A DNA stretch of 64,000 bases from Madurella fahalii (Eukaryota > Ascomycota > Sordariomycetes > Sordariales): contig CM056879.1 of assembly GCA_029876055.1 (NCBI GenBank), forward strand, positions 1 through 64,000, read 5' to 3'. How positions within the stretch are numbered: position 1 is the first letter of the stretch; every line of letters starts with the position of its first letter. The notes beneath the pieces were generated by a model, which was not told where the DNA came from, made no database searches, and saw only the letters and a list, made by a program, of their open reading frames with translations. Positions 45,842-57,299 of the stretch are shown in pieces. Both the position numbers and the translations under genes were made by a program.

Positions 45842-46880
45842 TATGTTGTTTCACTCGCTTTTCGCTCTGCTCCTGCATATAGCTCGCTGCCCGTCCTCGC
45901 TTCTCTCTCCCTCTCTCTCTCTCTTCCTCTCTCTCTCTCTCTCTCTTCTCGTTATCGCTTTAGCCACTTTTCCGTCGCGATAGATATTTTCACCGCCTCC
46001 GCTACCGAGGTCACGCCGTATATAAAATGTATTCGCTCGGCACTTAAAAACACTAACCCTCGCTCCAGCGAGGTCCTTATAATTGACTGTTCTTTCGAGC
46101 AGTCGACCTCCTCGCGTTACTCCTATTGCAATGTAAAGAAAGAGTTGTATATACCGGTAAGTTATATGCATTTTCGGCGGATTGGCAGGGGATTTGCTAA
46201 CGATTACAGGCCGCTACTAGAATAGTTAGCGACTCTATCGACCTTATAATCCTTATCGATACAGCTCGCGCTATCGTCGATTATCGTATAGAGGACGCTG
46301 AAGGCGAGCTCGACGAGGAGGGTAATCGCCCTCAAGTTTCTACACTGTCTTACTGTAGCCGCAAGAAGATCGCTGCCGCCGCTAAAGATCTAGTCAGGGC
46401 TTTCGATACTACCGAAACCGCTTATCGCTGCCAATTCGGCATTTCCGGCGCTACTAAACTGTCTTCTATAAGTATATTTATCTCGCTTATCTTCGTATAT
46501 AAATTGCTGATATCTCGACAGCAAGCTTACATAGTATATTGCTCTATAGTCGCGCTATATAGCCAACTTCGCCTATAGCAATTATCCTGCCTTAGCCGGA
46601 ACCGCGGCCGCAATACCGATATCAGTCTCAATCACTATATTTCTACTGAGTTATCGCTGACTTTTCGTAGTACGAGTCTGAGGTACATGCCTAGGAGGTA
46701 CGGTCTATTACTCGTCTATTGCTTAGCGATATTAGTTTCGTAGGTTAGTCGGGCGCTAAATGCTGTTTCCTCAAGAACGTCAAGGAAGAGATCGCCGCTA
46801 ACGTAGAGGATACGGAGGCCTAGCAGGTTTAGGTGGAGGTAGCTCCTAACTTAGAGCTGGTACCGACCTCAATTTTCTAA
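45842..46880 (+). pseudogene. Opposite-strand spliced gene in Gypsy B copy 2
   Basis: Plus strand, antisense to gag-pol. Exon 1 runs to 46156 and includes SVAIDIF and VTPYIKCIRSALKNTN. Intron 1 is 46157-46209 (GTAAGT, GCTAAC, TACAG). Exon 2 is 46210-46471 (IVSDSIDLIILIDTARAIVD, then KKIAAAAKDLVRAFDTTETA). Intron 2 is 46472-46521 (GTATAT, GCTGAT, GACAG). Exon 3 is 46522-46880, ending LELVPTSIF-stop, with eight internal stops, seven of them TAG. Splicing keeps one frame across all three exons. The start is uncertain: ATG 45843 is out of frame by the length of the CT microsatellite. I do not recognise the protein. It contains Cys-rich and Glu-rich parts and no membrane segment. Confidence 0.65.
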
Positions 46881-47039
46881 GGTTCATATTGTTTTCAGGG
46901 GTTTTTCTAGGGTATTTCGGTTAGGGTTGGCGTCTAGTATACCCCGGGACATAGCTTTATACAGATAGACATTAATTAACATCTTATCGCCTACGCTTTC
47001 GCTGGTTTTCACATACTTTTCGGAATTGTAATACCAGCT

Positions 47040-47160
47040 TGGGTACATTTATTATATCCTCCTCTAACACCTACTAATTATACTCTGAGGGCCAGCCTAC
47101 CTATTTAACCAAAAAGAAGGTTTTACCCTGGAATTTTCTCTCGTCTCGAATCTCTTCAAC
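47040..47160 (-). pseudogene. Gypsy B copy 2 chromodomain
   Basis: The minus strand reads KFQGKTFFLVK, VGWPSEYN and a trailing VSEEDI-like stretch, as in copy 1. Confidence 0.6.
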
Positions 47161-47163
47161 TTC

Positions 47164-50100
47164 CTACTCTCCGTCGTCCTCAAGGTCTGGCATCGGCATT
47201 ACAGACGAATCGTCTCCTTTTCGGCTGTACCACGGTTCCAACATTGACATAGGAAATACATCATATAAACGATCGTATTTGTCCGGGAGTACCAGACGAT
47301 AAGCCAGCGATCCGACTCGGTTTAGAACACGAAATAGACCGATAAACTTGGGCACCAATTTCCTCAGTAACTTGAATCTCAAATTCCGGGTTAATAACAA
47401 TACTAAACTTCTATTCTTGAACTCCTTTTTCATATACTTCTCGTCGTAATATCGTTTCTGGACTGCCATAGCTTCAACCTAATTTTGTTCTAACTGTTTT
47501 CTTAGCTCAGTAAGTTTTTTAATTCTTTCAATTACACTGGGTATCCTCCTCTCTTATATATCGCCCTCGATACAGCGGGAAATCGGAGGTTGATAACCCA
47601 TCAGTACTTCAAAGGGACTCATCTTGATTATAGAATTGACAGTACTGTTGATAATAAATTCTGCTTCTAAAAGGAGATTTGCCTAGGTAATTTAGTTTTA
47701 GCATACGAAACAACGGAGGTATTGAATAAGTGTTTGATTTGCTCGCTCCGTTTGCCCGTCGGTTTGCGGGTGAAAAGCGGTCGAAAGCCGCTTATGTACC
47801 TTTTGTAGGTAACACAAATCGCTCCAAAATTGAGTTCAATCTCTTTATAAACAAGCTCTGCCAATTCTTAGCTGGTAATAGTAGTGGACACTGGGAAGAA
47901 TCGGTTCATCTTCGTATACCGATCGACAACCACCAGAATTACGTCCTTCTCGGAGCTATCGGGACTCTTCACCATAGGAAAACCTACGATAAAGTCCATA
48001 GTAATTTCGCTCCAAGGTCGTGTAGGAATCGGCAACGATTCGAGCGATCTATACGGCTTATACCGTCTTATCTTATTGACTTAGTAGGTATAGCAGGTTC
48101 TGCAGTAGTCTTTGACATCTTTGGTCATATCATACCAGAAGTATTTTCTTTACAACAGTTCGAGAGTCTTCTCGATACCAAAATAACCTGCCAACAGATC
48201 GTTATAAAAAAGCTGGAGTAACTCCTGCTTAACAGCTTGCTCTGCCGGGACGAACAATCGTCCTTAATACAGCAATTCTTACTCGCATCTAAATGCCTAT
48301 TCGGGCGAAACTCTCAGGTTTCGAGCTGGATTCGCCAGCCTTTCCTTGATTTTCAGAGTCACCGGATCCGTAGCTTACAGCTCTAGGATCAATTCTCTTA
48401 TAGATTTCGACGGTTCCGCAGTATAAACCGCTTCCAGTCGAGCGTACTCTCTCGTATATTAACGAATAACAATCTATTCCCGTCTAAGCCAATCAGCTTC
48501 TTAGTAATCCTGAGGTCCTAGTAGGTAAATACTCAGCGATCCTATAGTGACTTCTGAGGGACAACCCATTATTTCGGGTTTCCAACTAGCTAGTTTACCA
48601 GGGTCCTATATACTAGCATCTTCGCTATTCTCTGGTATACAGTAGGCTCTCTTAACCCCTTCTACAGTCGTCTTTCCGACCTAGGTACTAGCTGATTTAC
48701 CAGGGTTTCTTATACAAGCTAATTTACTCTCTTCTATATAATAGGCAATCTTGTTTCTTTCTACAATCAGCTTTCTAATCCGGTTTGCCCGAGCAATTTT
48801 GCTCTTAAAAGTAGGTATCTATTCGAGTCTGTTAAGACGTTCTTTATCCTCGTAATCTAGTCTTCTCGAGGGGCTATCAGCCGGATTTCGCTTCTTAGGC
48901 TGATGCTTAATAGTGAAATCAAATCCTACTAGATATATACACCATCTAGCCTATCGGCCGTTCAATCGGTTTTGCTTTATAAACCTTTATAGGTTATTGT
49001 GATCCAAAAACACAGTGACTTTATAGCGACTCCCTTCAATATAATATCGTCAATACTTGAAGGCTTCTATAATAGCTATCATCTCCTTATCAGGAGTTCC
49101 ATAGTCCTAGGCCGGTCCAGAAAACTTCGCCGACTAGAACACAACAAGACGTTTTCGGCCCCCTTTCGGGACCTGCGATAGGACAGCTCCCATTGTAAAG
49201 TCAGAGGCATCTATCTCAATGATAATAGGGAGTTCGGGGTCGAAATAATGCAAAACTAGTGTATCTTGAAATACTCTCTTGAGCCGCACGAATGCCGCAC
49301 GCTCTTCAGCCTCTAACCAGAGGGTTCCCGGTTTTCGTCCATTCTATAACCCCTTTAGCAAATTACTTAACAGTAATATAATCTCCGAATAACCTCGAAT
49401 AAATCGACAGTAAAAATTACAAAATCCTAAGAAAACTTGGATATCTCGATAGGACTGTAGTTCAGGCCAATCTTAGACAGTCTGAATTCGTGCCGAATCC
49501 ATACCGACACCTTCGGGAGTTAAAATATAACCTAGAAATTCTACCTTGTCCTAATAAAATAAACACTTACTGGGCTTATAGTATAACTGTACTTGTCTCA
49601 GGCGATCCAGGACTCGTCGGAGGTAAGTTATATAGGTTTCCCGGTCTAGGGAGAAAATTAAAATATCATCTAAATAATATACATAACAATCGTCTAGTAG
49701 CCCGCCTAAAGCAGTCTGAATATAACTTTGGAAGGTCGTAGGAGCATTTATCAGGCCAAAAGGCATAACAAGATATTCAAACAGACTATATCGGATACAG
49801 AAAGCCGTCTTCTATTCATCTCCTTCTCGGATGCGAATCCGGTAGTATACCTCTTTCAGGTCCAACTTCGTGAAATACTTTGCTCCGGATACTCGGTCTA
49901 AGAGTTCTGAGATCAATGGTAAAGGGTACCGATTCTTAACCGTTATCCAGTTGAGTCCGCGGTAATCTATATATAAGTGTAGAGTACTATCTTTCTTTGG
50001 GACAAATAAGATAGGACTTGCAGCTGAACTTTAGGATAGACGAATACGGCCTTTCGCTAGGTTTTCGTATAGATATTCCTCTAAAATCGAAAGTTTATAT

Positions 50101-50800
50101 CGTGATAGAGGGTAAAGAGGTCTAATAGGAGGAACAGTATTGGGGAGTAGATCAATAGTATAATTAGTACTTTTAAAAGAAGGTAGAATATTTACGTTAC
50201 TGGAGTTTATAACATCCGTAAAGTCTGAGATTTCAGGAAGGATGTTTTTAGGTTTTTAGGGGGTATTCTCCTCTTCCTCCTCCGGAAAAAGCGCCTCCGG
50301 TACGTCTAGATACTGTATCAAAGAGTAAATATAAGCTTCTCCTCGATATATTTTTAAAAATTTCTTCGGGTTTTCAATCCGAATATACTCCGATTCCGTT
50401 ATAAACTACTATAAATTCCCTTCTGGGTATAACAAGATCTTATAGGATATTAAACTTAGTATCCTAAGAAGAATAGGGGAATTGTTTGTAATAAGGGGGT
50501 AATTGATGGCAGTATAAGAAATGTATATTCTTTTAGTAATTCCTTAGTAGTCTATTAGTTCTAAGGGAACTTTATAAATACCAAATACTTTAACGATATA
50601 ATGGTCTATAAACCGAATATAGGGTAATTGCCTCCCGATCTATTGGAGTTTCCTCTACTTCACGAACTCCAGACTGACAATATCAATCTCTATTCCAGTA
50701 TCGAGATCGACTGTAATGGATTGAAGGGCATAGTTCAATAAGGTTACAGAAGTATATATTCGTTCTTTGACTGGAACCCCTGGTATATCGTCTTTACCGA
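47164..50800 (-). pseudogene. Gypsy B copy 2 pol (PR-RT-RH-IN)
   Basis: Minus strand. RT has PFGLINAPTTFQSYIQTALG and the intact catalytic box YYLDDILIFSLDRET (about 49650-49700). RNase H lies around 49100-49300, the integrase core around 47670-48070, and the C-terminal tail RNLRFKLLRKLVPKFIGLFR at about 47320-47390. Fewer stops than copy 1 but still interrupted. The protease region near 50660-50720 encodes DTGIEIDIVS-like sequence. Confidence 0.82.
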
Positions 50801-50879
50801 CGTAATCGGGGTTCACATCCGCCGGTATCTGCCGTTTCCCTGCCGATTTAGACGCGATCCCCTACTTCGGCGACTAGGG

Positions 50880-51780
50880 TACCTAGTAGCTTTATTTACT
50901 GATACTCCTTTTTATAGGCAGTCGTTGGCGAAATAGGTATTACTGCTATAAACAAAATAAGTTAAAGGGTTTTCCTAACTGTCTATAGGGTTCAGCTAAT
51001 TGAAATGAGATAGGGTTGATATAGGGTAGTCGTTAGGTTTCATATATAGTGTTGTTAACTATATATTTTGTTAGTAATAACAGGATGATAACGCTCTTCG
51101 AGAATAAAATAACGATTTGTAGGTTAGGGAAGAACGCGATAAAGGAGAAGAGTAAGAAGGATTTCGAGACGAATGCTTAGGGGCTTCCTAAGGTTTTCGG
51201 TACTGGAAACTATACCAAATTTGAATAGCGAGTTTAACCATCTCTTCCCGAGTCTCTAGCTTATTATAGATATACAAGTCGATATAGTTGCTAATTACGG
51301 ACGAAAGCTTTATATAAAAGGTAAGAGTACAAGCCTTTTCGTCCTACTTCGGGAATTGGGCTTTAAGGGATTCCAAGTACTAATGAAAGTCCAAGGAAGA
51401 CTAGTTTTCTTATTACTTAGTATTATTAAGCTGCTTTATAATAGTGGATTCTTGATCTATAAGATCTCGAATACAGTTTAGTATCCAATCTTCAAACGTT
51501 TTCCAGTCGTTTTCGGCCTCTTATCGTATATCTGTTAGAAGATTGTTGCAATGACTGTACTATCGATTACAAGGACGTTCTTCCATTTGATCTAAGGCGA
51601 AAAGGATCCGGTTTATACCCGTTTTGAACCGTTTCGGGTCTCCTATAAATGCTCGCTGTAGATCTTAGAGCCATTCTAAACAGCGTCGATAGGTAGTGTT
51701 ATTAGGGAACTGAATTAGATGCTTTACCTTAATCGCCTTTCGGTCCTTATTATAGTTACTAGAACCTGCTGAAGGAGAAC
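50880..51780 (-). pseudogene. Gypsy B copy 2 gag
   Basis: The minus strand is collinear with the copy 1 gag (GDPKRFKTGINRILFALDQ, about 51590-51650), with stops at Gln codons. The complementary plus strand is by chance open at 51799-52014 just upstream. Confidence 0.65.
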
Positions 51781-52128
51781 GATATTACCTGCATTTCGGT
51801 GAGGATTCGCCTAGTAAGATACCTAGCTTCCGAAGCAAACCCTCTTCTTATTCTCGCAGTTGTTTCAGCGCTTCCAGTTACTGTATCCGAAGACGGGTTG
51901 ATTCCAATAGGTTATTATAGTAAGGAGCTTGACGTGGAACCCGGGAGTCCGAAAGGGTATGCGAAGATATGCGAGGTCGAAATCCTAGTAATTCCGACCG
52001 ATGAAGGCGTATAGGATTTGTAGGTAATTGGGGGGTATTTTCCCCTGGACTCGACTCTGCTCCCAGCTTACGGGAGGTACTTATCATAGGTACCATCTCG
52101 GCCAACGGTAGAATAGAAGGATTAGAAT

Positions 52129-52379
52129 TGTAAAGGGGTTGTTCTGGGAATACGTTAAGGGAGATGGACCACGATGTCTTGATACCGAAAAGACCTGGAC
52201 CAGCGGGCGATATCTTGGTAAACAGCCTCCTATCAATTGTACAGAGACTGATCCTTACGGATTAGAAGTGCCCTGCGTGAGAGAGTTCCCTCACGGGGTT
52301 CTTATCTATCCTGTATCGTGACATCATCCAGCATCATTCGGCGGGTCCTCCTGACCTTCGTCTGGAGACTCTCGTTACA
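52129..52379 (-). repeat. LTR-b, 5' LTR of Gypsy B copy 2
   Basis: 251 bp, nearly identical to 45048-45298. Confidence 0.93.
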
Positions 52380-52384
52380 CTAAC

Positions 52385-53600
52385 GCTTGCAAGTAGTGGC
52401 ATAGGAGTAGCGAAGGCTTTTAGAGAGAAGGAGAGAACAGGCTTGTCCGTTATTAAGGCAGAGTATATATTCCCCTATCCTTTAGGCACGAGCTGATTGA
52501 GAGCTATTACAATGCACCGACTGCAGGCTATAGAGACTTTAGGAAGATATAGAAGCACCTAGGGCGCAATTACTTTTAGCCGTCTATAAGAGAGGACGTA
52601 GTAATATATGTTAACGGTAACTGTATGACTTGCTAACGCACGAAGCCGCGTATATACTGCCCTTACGGCTTATTCGCAGTGCTGCTAGTACCCGACAGAC
52701 TATAGTAGATGATTACAGTAGACTTCGTTACAGGCCTACCAACCTCGATCGACCCTCGGACAGGCAAGGCATATAACACTGCCCTAGTCGTAGTAGATAA
52801 GTTCACGAAGTACGCCCTCTACATCGTAACAACTACGACGCTTATAGCAAGTACCTTAGTAGAGCTGTTCTTCAACTACGTCTACCGACCCTTCGGACTT
52901 CCCTAGTCCATCGTATCCGATAGGGGCAGCCTATTTACAAGCTCCTTCTGGAAGACCTTATACAAGCTCTTAGATATCAAGTAGCGCCTGAATACCGCAT
53001 ATTACCCGTAGACAGATAGGTAGACGGAGCATCAGAACTAGATACTCGAGCATTACTTATATACGTTCTGTAGCTACGATTAAGCGGATTAGGCGCATTA
53101 TCTATACCTCGTAGAGCATGCCTATAACAGTTCCTACTATATAGTAATGCGGTTAACGCCAGCCTTTCTTCTCTATAGATTCCACTCCCAAGATCCCCCA
53201 GACCCTACAACAATCCCCAAGAGCTCAGTTCCTACTACGGATAAGCGAGTAAAACGCTTATCGGTAAGCCGTAAAAAGATCTATAATATCCTTATCGCCA
53301 CTAACAGGAACTACAAAAAGTGGTATAATCGAAAGCGGGAGGACAAGACGTTTAAAGTTAGTTAGTAGGTCTGGCTCTTGACAAAGTACCTTAAGTAGCG
53401 GCGTCTAAGCAGCAAACTCGTAGATAAGTATCTAGGGCCCTTTAAGATCCTTAAGGTTATCGGCGATAGGAAGATAGTATATAAGCTGGACCTTCTATAA
53501 TACTATCGTATCTATCGAGTTTTCCTAATTACCCTACTTAAGCTATTTAAAGGTAGCGAGGAACAAGTACAAGAGCAGTACAAAAGGGTCGATGTCGAGC
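52385..53600 (+). pseudogene. Gypsy A integrase
   Basis: This continues the Gypsy A pol after Gypsy B copy 2. It has the zinc-binding part (RHELIESYYNAPTAGYRDF, later GNCMTC), then the core MITVDFVTGLPTSIDPRTGK with ALVVVDKFTKYALYI and SIVSDRGSLFTSSFWKTLYK. The C-terminal part includes KKWYNRKREDKTFKV. TAG/TAA stops replace Gln and Trp codons. It would insert the cDNA into chromosomes. Confidence 0.82.
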
Positions 53601-53617
53601 CAGAAGAACAGTATTAC

Positions 53618-53832
53618 TGTCAGGTGCAGGAGGGTGTCAGGTGCAGGCGGGGCACTGCCAGGGTCAGGGGCCTATAAATTACCGGCTTCGCCGGAAGTTT
53701 TGGAACGTTCAGAGTTCAACACTGTCACCTACCACCTCCTTAGAAGCGATAGCTGCGCAGACGCCGCTCCTTCAATGCGAATCATCCTTTCACTCTCCTT
53801 TTCTCACAGCAATCCCAATTTTCGATCTGACA
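53618..53832 (+). repeat. Solo LTR-h
   Basis: 215 bp, TGTCAGGTGC to GATCTGACA, with a perfect duplication ATTAC (53613-53617 and 53833-53837). The only copy of this family here. It splits the Gypsy A tail just before the chromodomain. Confidence 0.93.
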
Positions 53833-53837
53833 ATTAC

Positions 53838-54000
53838 GAGGTAGAAGCTATTATCGACTACAGAGGTTCAACGAGAAATAGGCAGTTCCTAATCAAATAG
53901 AAGAGCTATCTACCTGAGGATAATACCTGGGAACCTAAGGAACACTTGGATAATAGACTACTATTAAGGGTATATAAAATGAGGTTCGCGAAGGTATAAG
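53838..54000 (+). pseudogene. Gypsy A chromodomain
   Basis: YEVEAIIDYRGSTRNRQFLI, then K-stop-KSYLPEDNTWEPKEHLDN, is a textbook chromodomain with the central Trp codon replaced by TAG. It likely targets integration to heterochromatin. Confidence 0.85.
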
Positions 54001-54109
54001 GGCAGTGTAGAGCATAAGTATATAAGAGCATATCAGGTAAGGAAAAAAGCTTCAATTTATCTAAGGGCATTAAAAAACCTATGAAAAACCTACGCCCAAG
54101 TAACGCCCT

Positions 54110-55430
54110 ATCTACTCCTCCTTACTCTCAACCCCAGTATTACCCTCCTCTATAATAGGGGTAAGGTGGTCCACGATACGCGAAAGTAGTACCTCTATAT
54201 CGCCTAAGCGCTTCCAGATGTTGGTTAAGACCGCGGTCTACGCCTCCAATAGGAGAGGGAGCTTAGGGGCAGCGCCCGAAGGCGAGGACGAGGAACCGGC
54301 AGCAGTAGGGACAGCGAAAGACGAACCCGTAGCAATACCGCTATTGCGGCGGAGACGTAGTACGACTAGTACAGTTAGCGCTAGTACGGTAGGTAGCAAC
54401 CTCGGCGGACCGGGGCCGGGGAGTAGAGAAATCCTTAAAGGCGTGTAGGGCGGTATTACCAGTCTCCTAGACCTCCTTCTCTAGACTAGCAACCTAAGGA
54501 AAAGCACCGTTAGTACAAGAAATATATAGCTAAGAAGTAAAAAAAAAAAAAAAATTTAACTTATATCCTCACTAACAGCAGGGAACTCTATACGGTCGAA
54601 AGCCTCTATAAACCGGACTACCGTATTCAATATATCGGGGGGGACCTAAAAATAGTTAGACGCTACTAATAAGTACTGCAGGAGTAACGTAAAATAAGAG
54701 GGGGAGGACCTACCGGCAGGCAGATATAGTTGTAGTACGTGCAGTGGAAACAGCGGGCACTAGAGCTCTTCTAGTTCTTGCAGCTAGCAGAGGGACCCTT
54801 CTTCAGTATACGGCGGAGGCACGAGCGGCAGCTATATATAATCAGTAGGGAGCTAGCAGCCGAGGGAGGAATACTTATAGAATGACGTAGCGGGTGCTCT
54901 CGGCGAGCTTATCACGGGCCTTAGAGGTATCGGCAGCAGGCGGGGAGGACAGAGCGACGTCGTCTTCGGCCTAGAGAAGCAGGTTAGGAGCAGCGAATAC
55001 GGGAAAAGGGAGGACCAGAAACCCACCGAGGAGCCAGGGGACGTAGGAGCGGCCTTGGACATCTTAAGGGAACCGCTAGGCTCTTCATTATCTTCAGCCT
55101 GAAAAAGGATCAGCATACGCAGAGACCCTATAAGAGCAGCAGGGGCGCTACTTACAGGGCGTTTATCCAATATAGCGGACCAAGCAGAGGGGGGGGGAGT
55201 ACAGAAAGCAGAGCAAGAGAGTAGAACGAGAGCGGCGAGGGTGGGGACGGTGACTATAATACACCAGGCAGTTAGTAGACCGAACTACGGAAGCGTAAAA
55301 CAAGCGGCAGAGAAGTGCAGAAGGTGCGGGTAAAGGATAGAGAGGTAAGGGAGCAAGAAGGGCGTAACCTACGAGAGCAAGACCGTAAGGAAAAAGAGAG
55401 GAAAGGAACTAGGGGGAGGAAAGCCCTTTT
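54110..55430 (-). pseudogene. Opposite-strand spliced gene in Gypsy A
   Basis: Minus strand, between the chromodomain and the right LTR. Proposed exons: ending 55156 (ILDKRP), 55027-55098 (AEDNEEPSGSLKMSKAAPTS), 54875-54970 (DTSKARDKLAESTRYVIL), 54714-54831 (PPPYTEEGSLC..LPLF) and 54556-54645 (PPDILNTVVRFIEAFDRIEF). Introns carry GTAAGT, GTGGGT, GTATTC and GTAGGT donors, with CTAAC or CTGAT branch-type sites. The fourth junction needs one base less in a run of seven C. Further open sequence to about 54110 (VASLEKEV, IWKRLGDIEVLLSRIVDHL) suggests additional exons. No family is recognised, and it is not obviously related to the Gypsy B gene. Confidence 0.5.
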
Positions 55431-55434
55431 TATA
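55427..55434 (-). promoter_or_regulatory. TATA box for the Gypsy A opposite-strand gene
   Basis: GGGTATAAAAAGGG on the minus strand, followed by a pyrimidine-rich leader. Confidence 0.5.
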
Positions 55435-55489
55435 CCCAGAACTGGAGGAGGCCCTACTTTTCCCAGAAGTGAGGCTAAAGATCAGTATA

Positions 55490-56029
55490 AAGGAAGTTCG
55501 AGATAGTTAAGCCGGGACGACTACGATGAGCAAGGGCAGAGCTGCCTCCCCGCTACGACTATGCAACCTGAGTGCAATTACCTTATACTACCTACTCTGA
55601 CTTCCTTTTCTCAGCAAAAACCCCCTCTCCCCCACTTCTGAGTCATTGAGGCTGCGCGTACACTATTGTTGAGACCAAAGGAAGGCAACAATATGCAACC
55701 AAATAATCGCCGTACTACACAACGCAGTAACCCCGATACTTCCGCACTTACAACCCGCAGCGTCTACACAACAACAAGCTCCGGCGGCTGCAAGTGCCTG
55801 CGCGGCGAGGAAGGTAAAGAAGGAGAGACGACGCAGCGGCAACTCGAGGACCGCGAGAAAGCACTATATTCGCATCCCAATATCCAGCACCTCGAGCGCT
55901 ACGCGGGGCAGGCAACCACGCAGCTAGTACGTACAAGGCCCGCAAACAAGATTGTCGACAGTATCACCTACGAAGGGGCACGTGGCCCGGATAGCTCCTG
56001 AGGGCAGGAGCCCGGAAGGAGGGAGGCTC
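55490..56029. other. Gypsy A 3' untranslated region
   Basis: GC-balanced sequence between the opposite-strand promoter and the right LTR. A 111-codon open frame at 55666-56001 has no motif and runs into the LTR; I do not call it. Confidence 0.5.
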
Positions 56030-56616
56030 TGTGAGGACCGGCTAGGTAAGGTCGGCGGGGTCGCAAAAGCAACAACAATGCTAGGCCAGAAGGGCGAGGA
56101 TATCGCGTTAGAGGAGCGTCGAAGGAGCGTACAAGCAAGGTCGATGACGGGGCAGCGAGCGGGGTAAGTGAGCCCAGACGCTGTCATCGCAGGGTATAAA
56201 GAGGGGGGTGGAAGACAGGACTTAGGAGAGAGATAGAGTTCAATGAGACCACCATCCTACCTCTAACGAGTGTCAAAAGGATCAAGAAGCTGGATCCTGG
56301 ATCTGCAAAACACGAACCCGGATCAGTGTGATCCGGATTAGTGCGTCTCGGATAAGTGTGATCCGATCTCTCGGAGACCCGTTAACCCGGGTCTCCGTGG
56401 TCCAGGAAATTGGGAATAAGAAGGAGGCTCACCTCCGTTAGACAAGGAAGAAAACAAGACATCCTCAATTTACATCTGAATTTCTATCCCAAGTTTAACT
56501 CCGAACGTTCAGAGGTGCTGTGCATCCGACAACGAGCACTCTGCTCCTACGTTGCGCGTGCACTGCTCGTACCCAGGCACTCTGGTCCTACTACCCTTGG
56601 GTCCTTGACCCTCACA
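56030..56616 (+). repeat. LTR-a, right LTR of Gypsy A
   Basis: Starts TGTGAGGACC and ends CCTCACA. It contains GGGTATAAAGAGG (about 56195), the likely promoter of the element, and is split by the LTR-g solo LTR. Confidence 0.9.
56271..56531 (+). repeat. Solo LTR-g nested in the Gypsy A LTR
   Basis: 261 bp, TGTCAAAAGG to CATCCGACA, with a perfect duplication ACGAG (56266-56270 and 56532-56536). Nearly identical to 27591-27840 apart from a short insertion near its right end. Confidence 0.95.
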
Positions 56617-57290
56617 GCACGTTGGAAAAAGGAGGTTAGAAATCGGCCTACTAGATTGGCTGATGAAGACCCTTCTGAGCTACTTTTTACCAACAAGGCT
56701 CTTCGAAAGCACCAGGACCTCACTAAAGCCCAGAGCTCACTACTAGTACAGGCTCGAATGGGAGCTATCGGCCTCCGGGACTTCCTTTTTCAGCAGGGAG
56801 TTCTAAACCTCCCTACTTCTTACTGCAGCTGTGGGGAGGGTCGGGAAACAGTGGAGCACCTTGTTGTGTGGTGCCCGATACCACCGAAGCCTAGGACTTA
56901 GCCAAGGACAGAAATTCGAACTCACCGGGACCTTAGCCTTGTATTACAGGACCAAAGCTCCCGGAACCTCAGGCTGTTAAGGAGGGTTTTAGGCTAGCTG
57001 ATGGATTCGGGCCGTTTGATGGAGTACAGCCTAGCTCGACAGCTAGAATTGGAAGCCGAAGAGGCTGAGGAAGAGGAGGAGGTAGTGGACGAATCTGAAG
57101 CCGAAGACTAAAAGTCTTTAGGGCCTTGTATAAGGCCTTCCTTTCTTTTGCAACTAACTGGTGTCTATTACTGTTGTTTCCTATTACTTGTTGATATAAG
57201 TTTTTCATCCGGCTATTGTGGCACAGTTTTCCTATGTATTTAGCAGTAGAAGGTCCGGCACACCCTATCTTGGGTAAAGCGGTGTAGGAA
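56617..57290 (+). pseudogene. Tad-like LINE 3' end, lightly mutated
   Basis: The best preserved LINE fragment. It reads TRLADEDPSELLFTNKAL, GAIGLRDFLFQQGVLNLP, then the zinc-binding CSCGEGRETVEHLVVWC and the Glu-rich tail LARQLELEAEEAEEEEE ending VVDESEAED at about 57110. There are two TAG stops (56899 and 56995). The 3' untranslated part runs to about 57290. The 5' side is cut by Gypsy A; GCACG at the junction would be its target sequence. Confidence 0.82.
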
Positions 57291-57299
57291 GAAATAATA

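Larger units (their letters stand above)
45048..52379 (-). mobile_element. Gypsy B copy 2, full length, inside Gypsy A
   Basis: 7,332 bp with 251-bp LTRs at both ends and a perfect 5-bp duplication CTAAC (45043-45047 and 52380-52384). It is oriented on the minus strand and collinear with copy 1. Overall it is somewhat better preserved than copy 1, for example an intact YLDD box, but stops remain in gag and pol. Confidence 0.94.
40552..56616 (+). mobile_element. Gypsy A, chromodomain LTR element with nested insertions
   Basis: Left LTR-a remnant (40552-40742), gag, protease, RT, RNase H, integrase, chromodomain, an opposite-strand gene, and the right LTR-a (56030-56616). Inserted into it are Gypsy B copy 2 (45048-52379, duplication CTAAC), an LTR-a solo (43540-43899, TAGGG), an LTR-h solo (53618-53832, ATTAC) and an LTR-g solo in its right LTR (56271-56531, ACGAG). 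Removing these leaves an element of about 8 kb. The 5' part of the left LTR is missing where Gypsy B copy 1 abuts, so no outer duplication can be read. On the right it is followed by GCACG and LINE sequence. Confidence 0.85.

Noticed and set aside
56410..56901. 163-codon plus-strand frame
   Set aside because: It joins LTR-g, LTR-a and LINE sequence across two insertion junctions; only the LINE part is real coding sequence.
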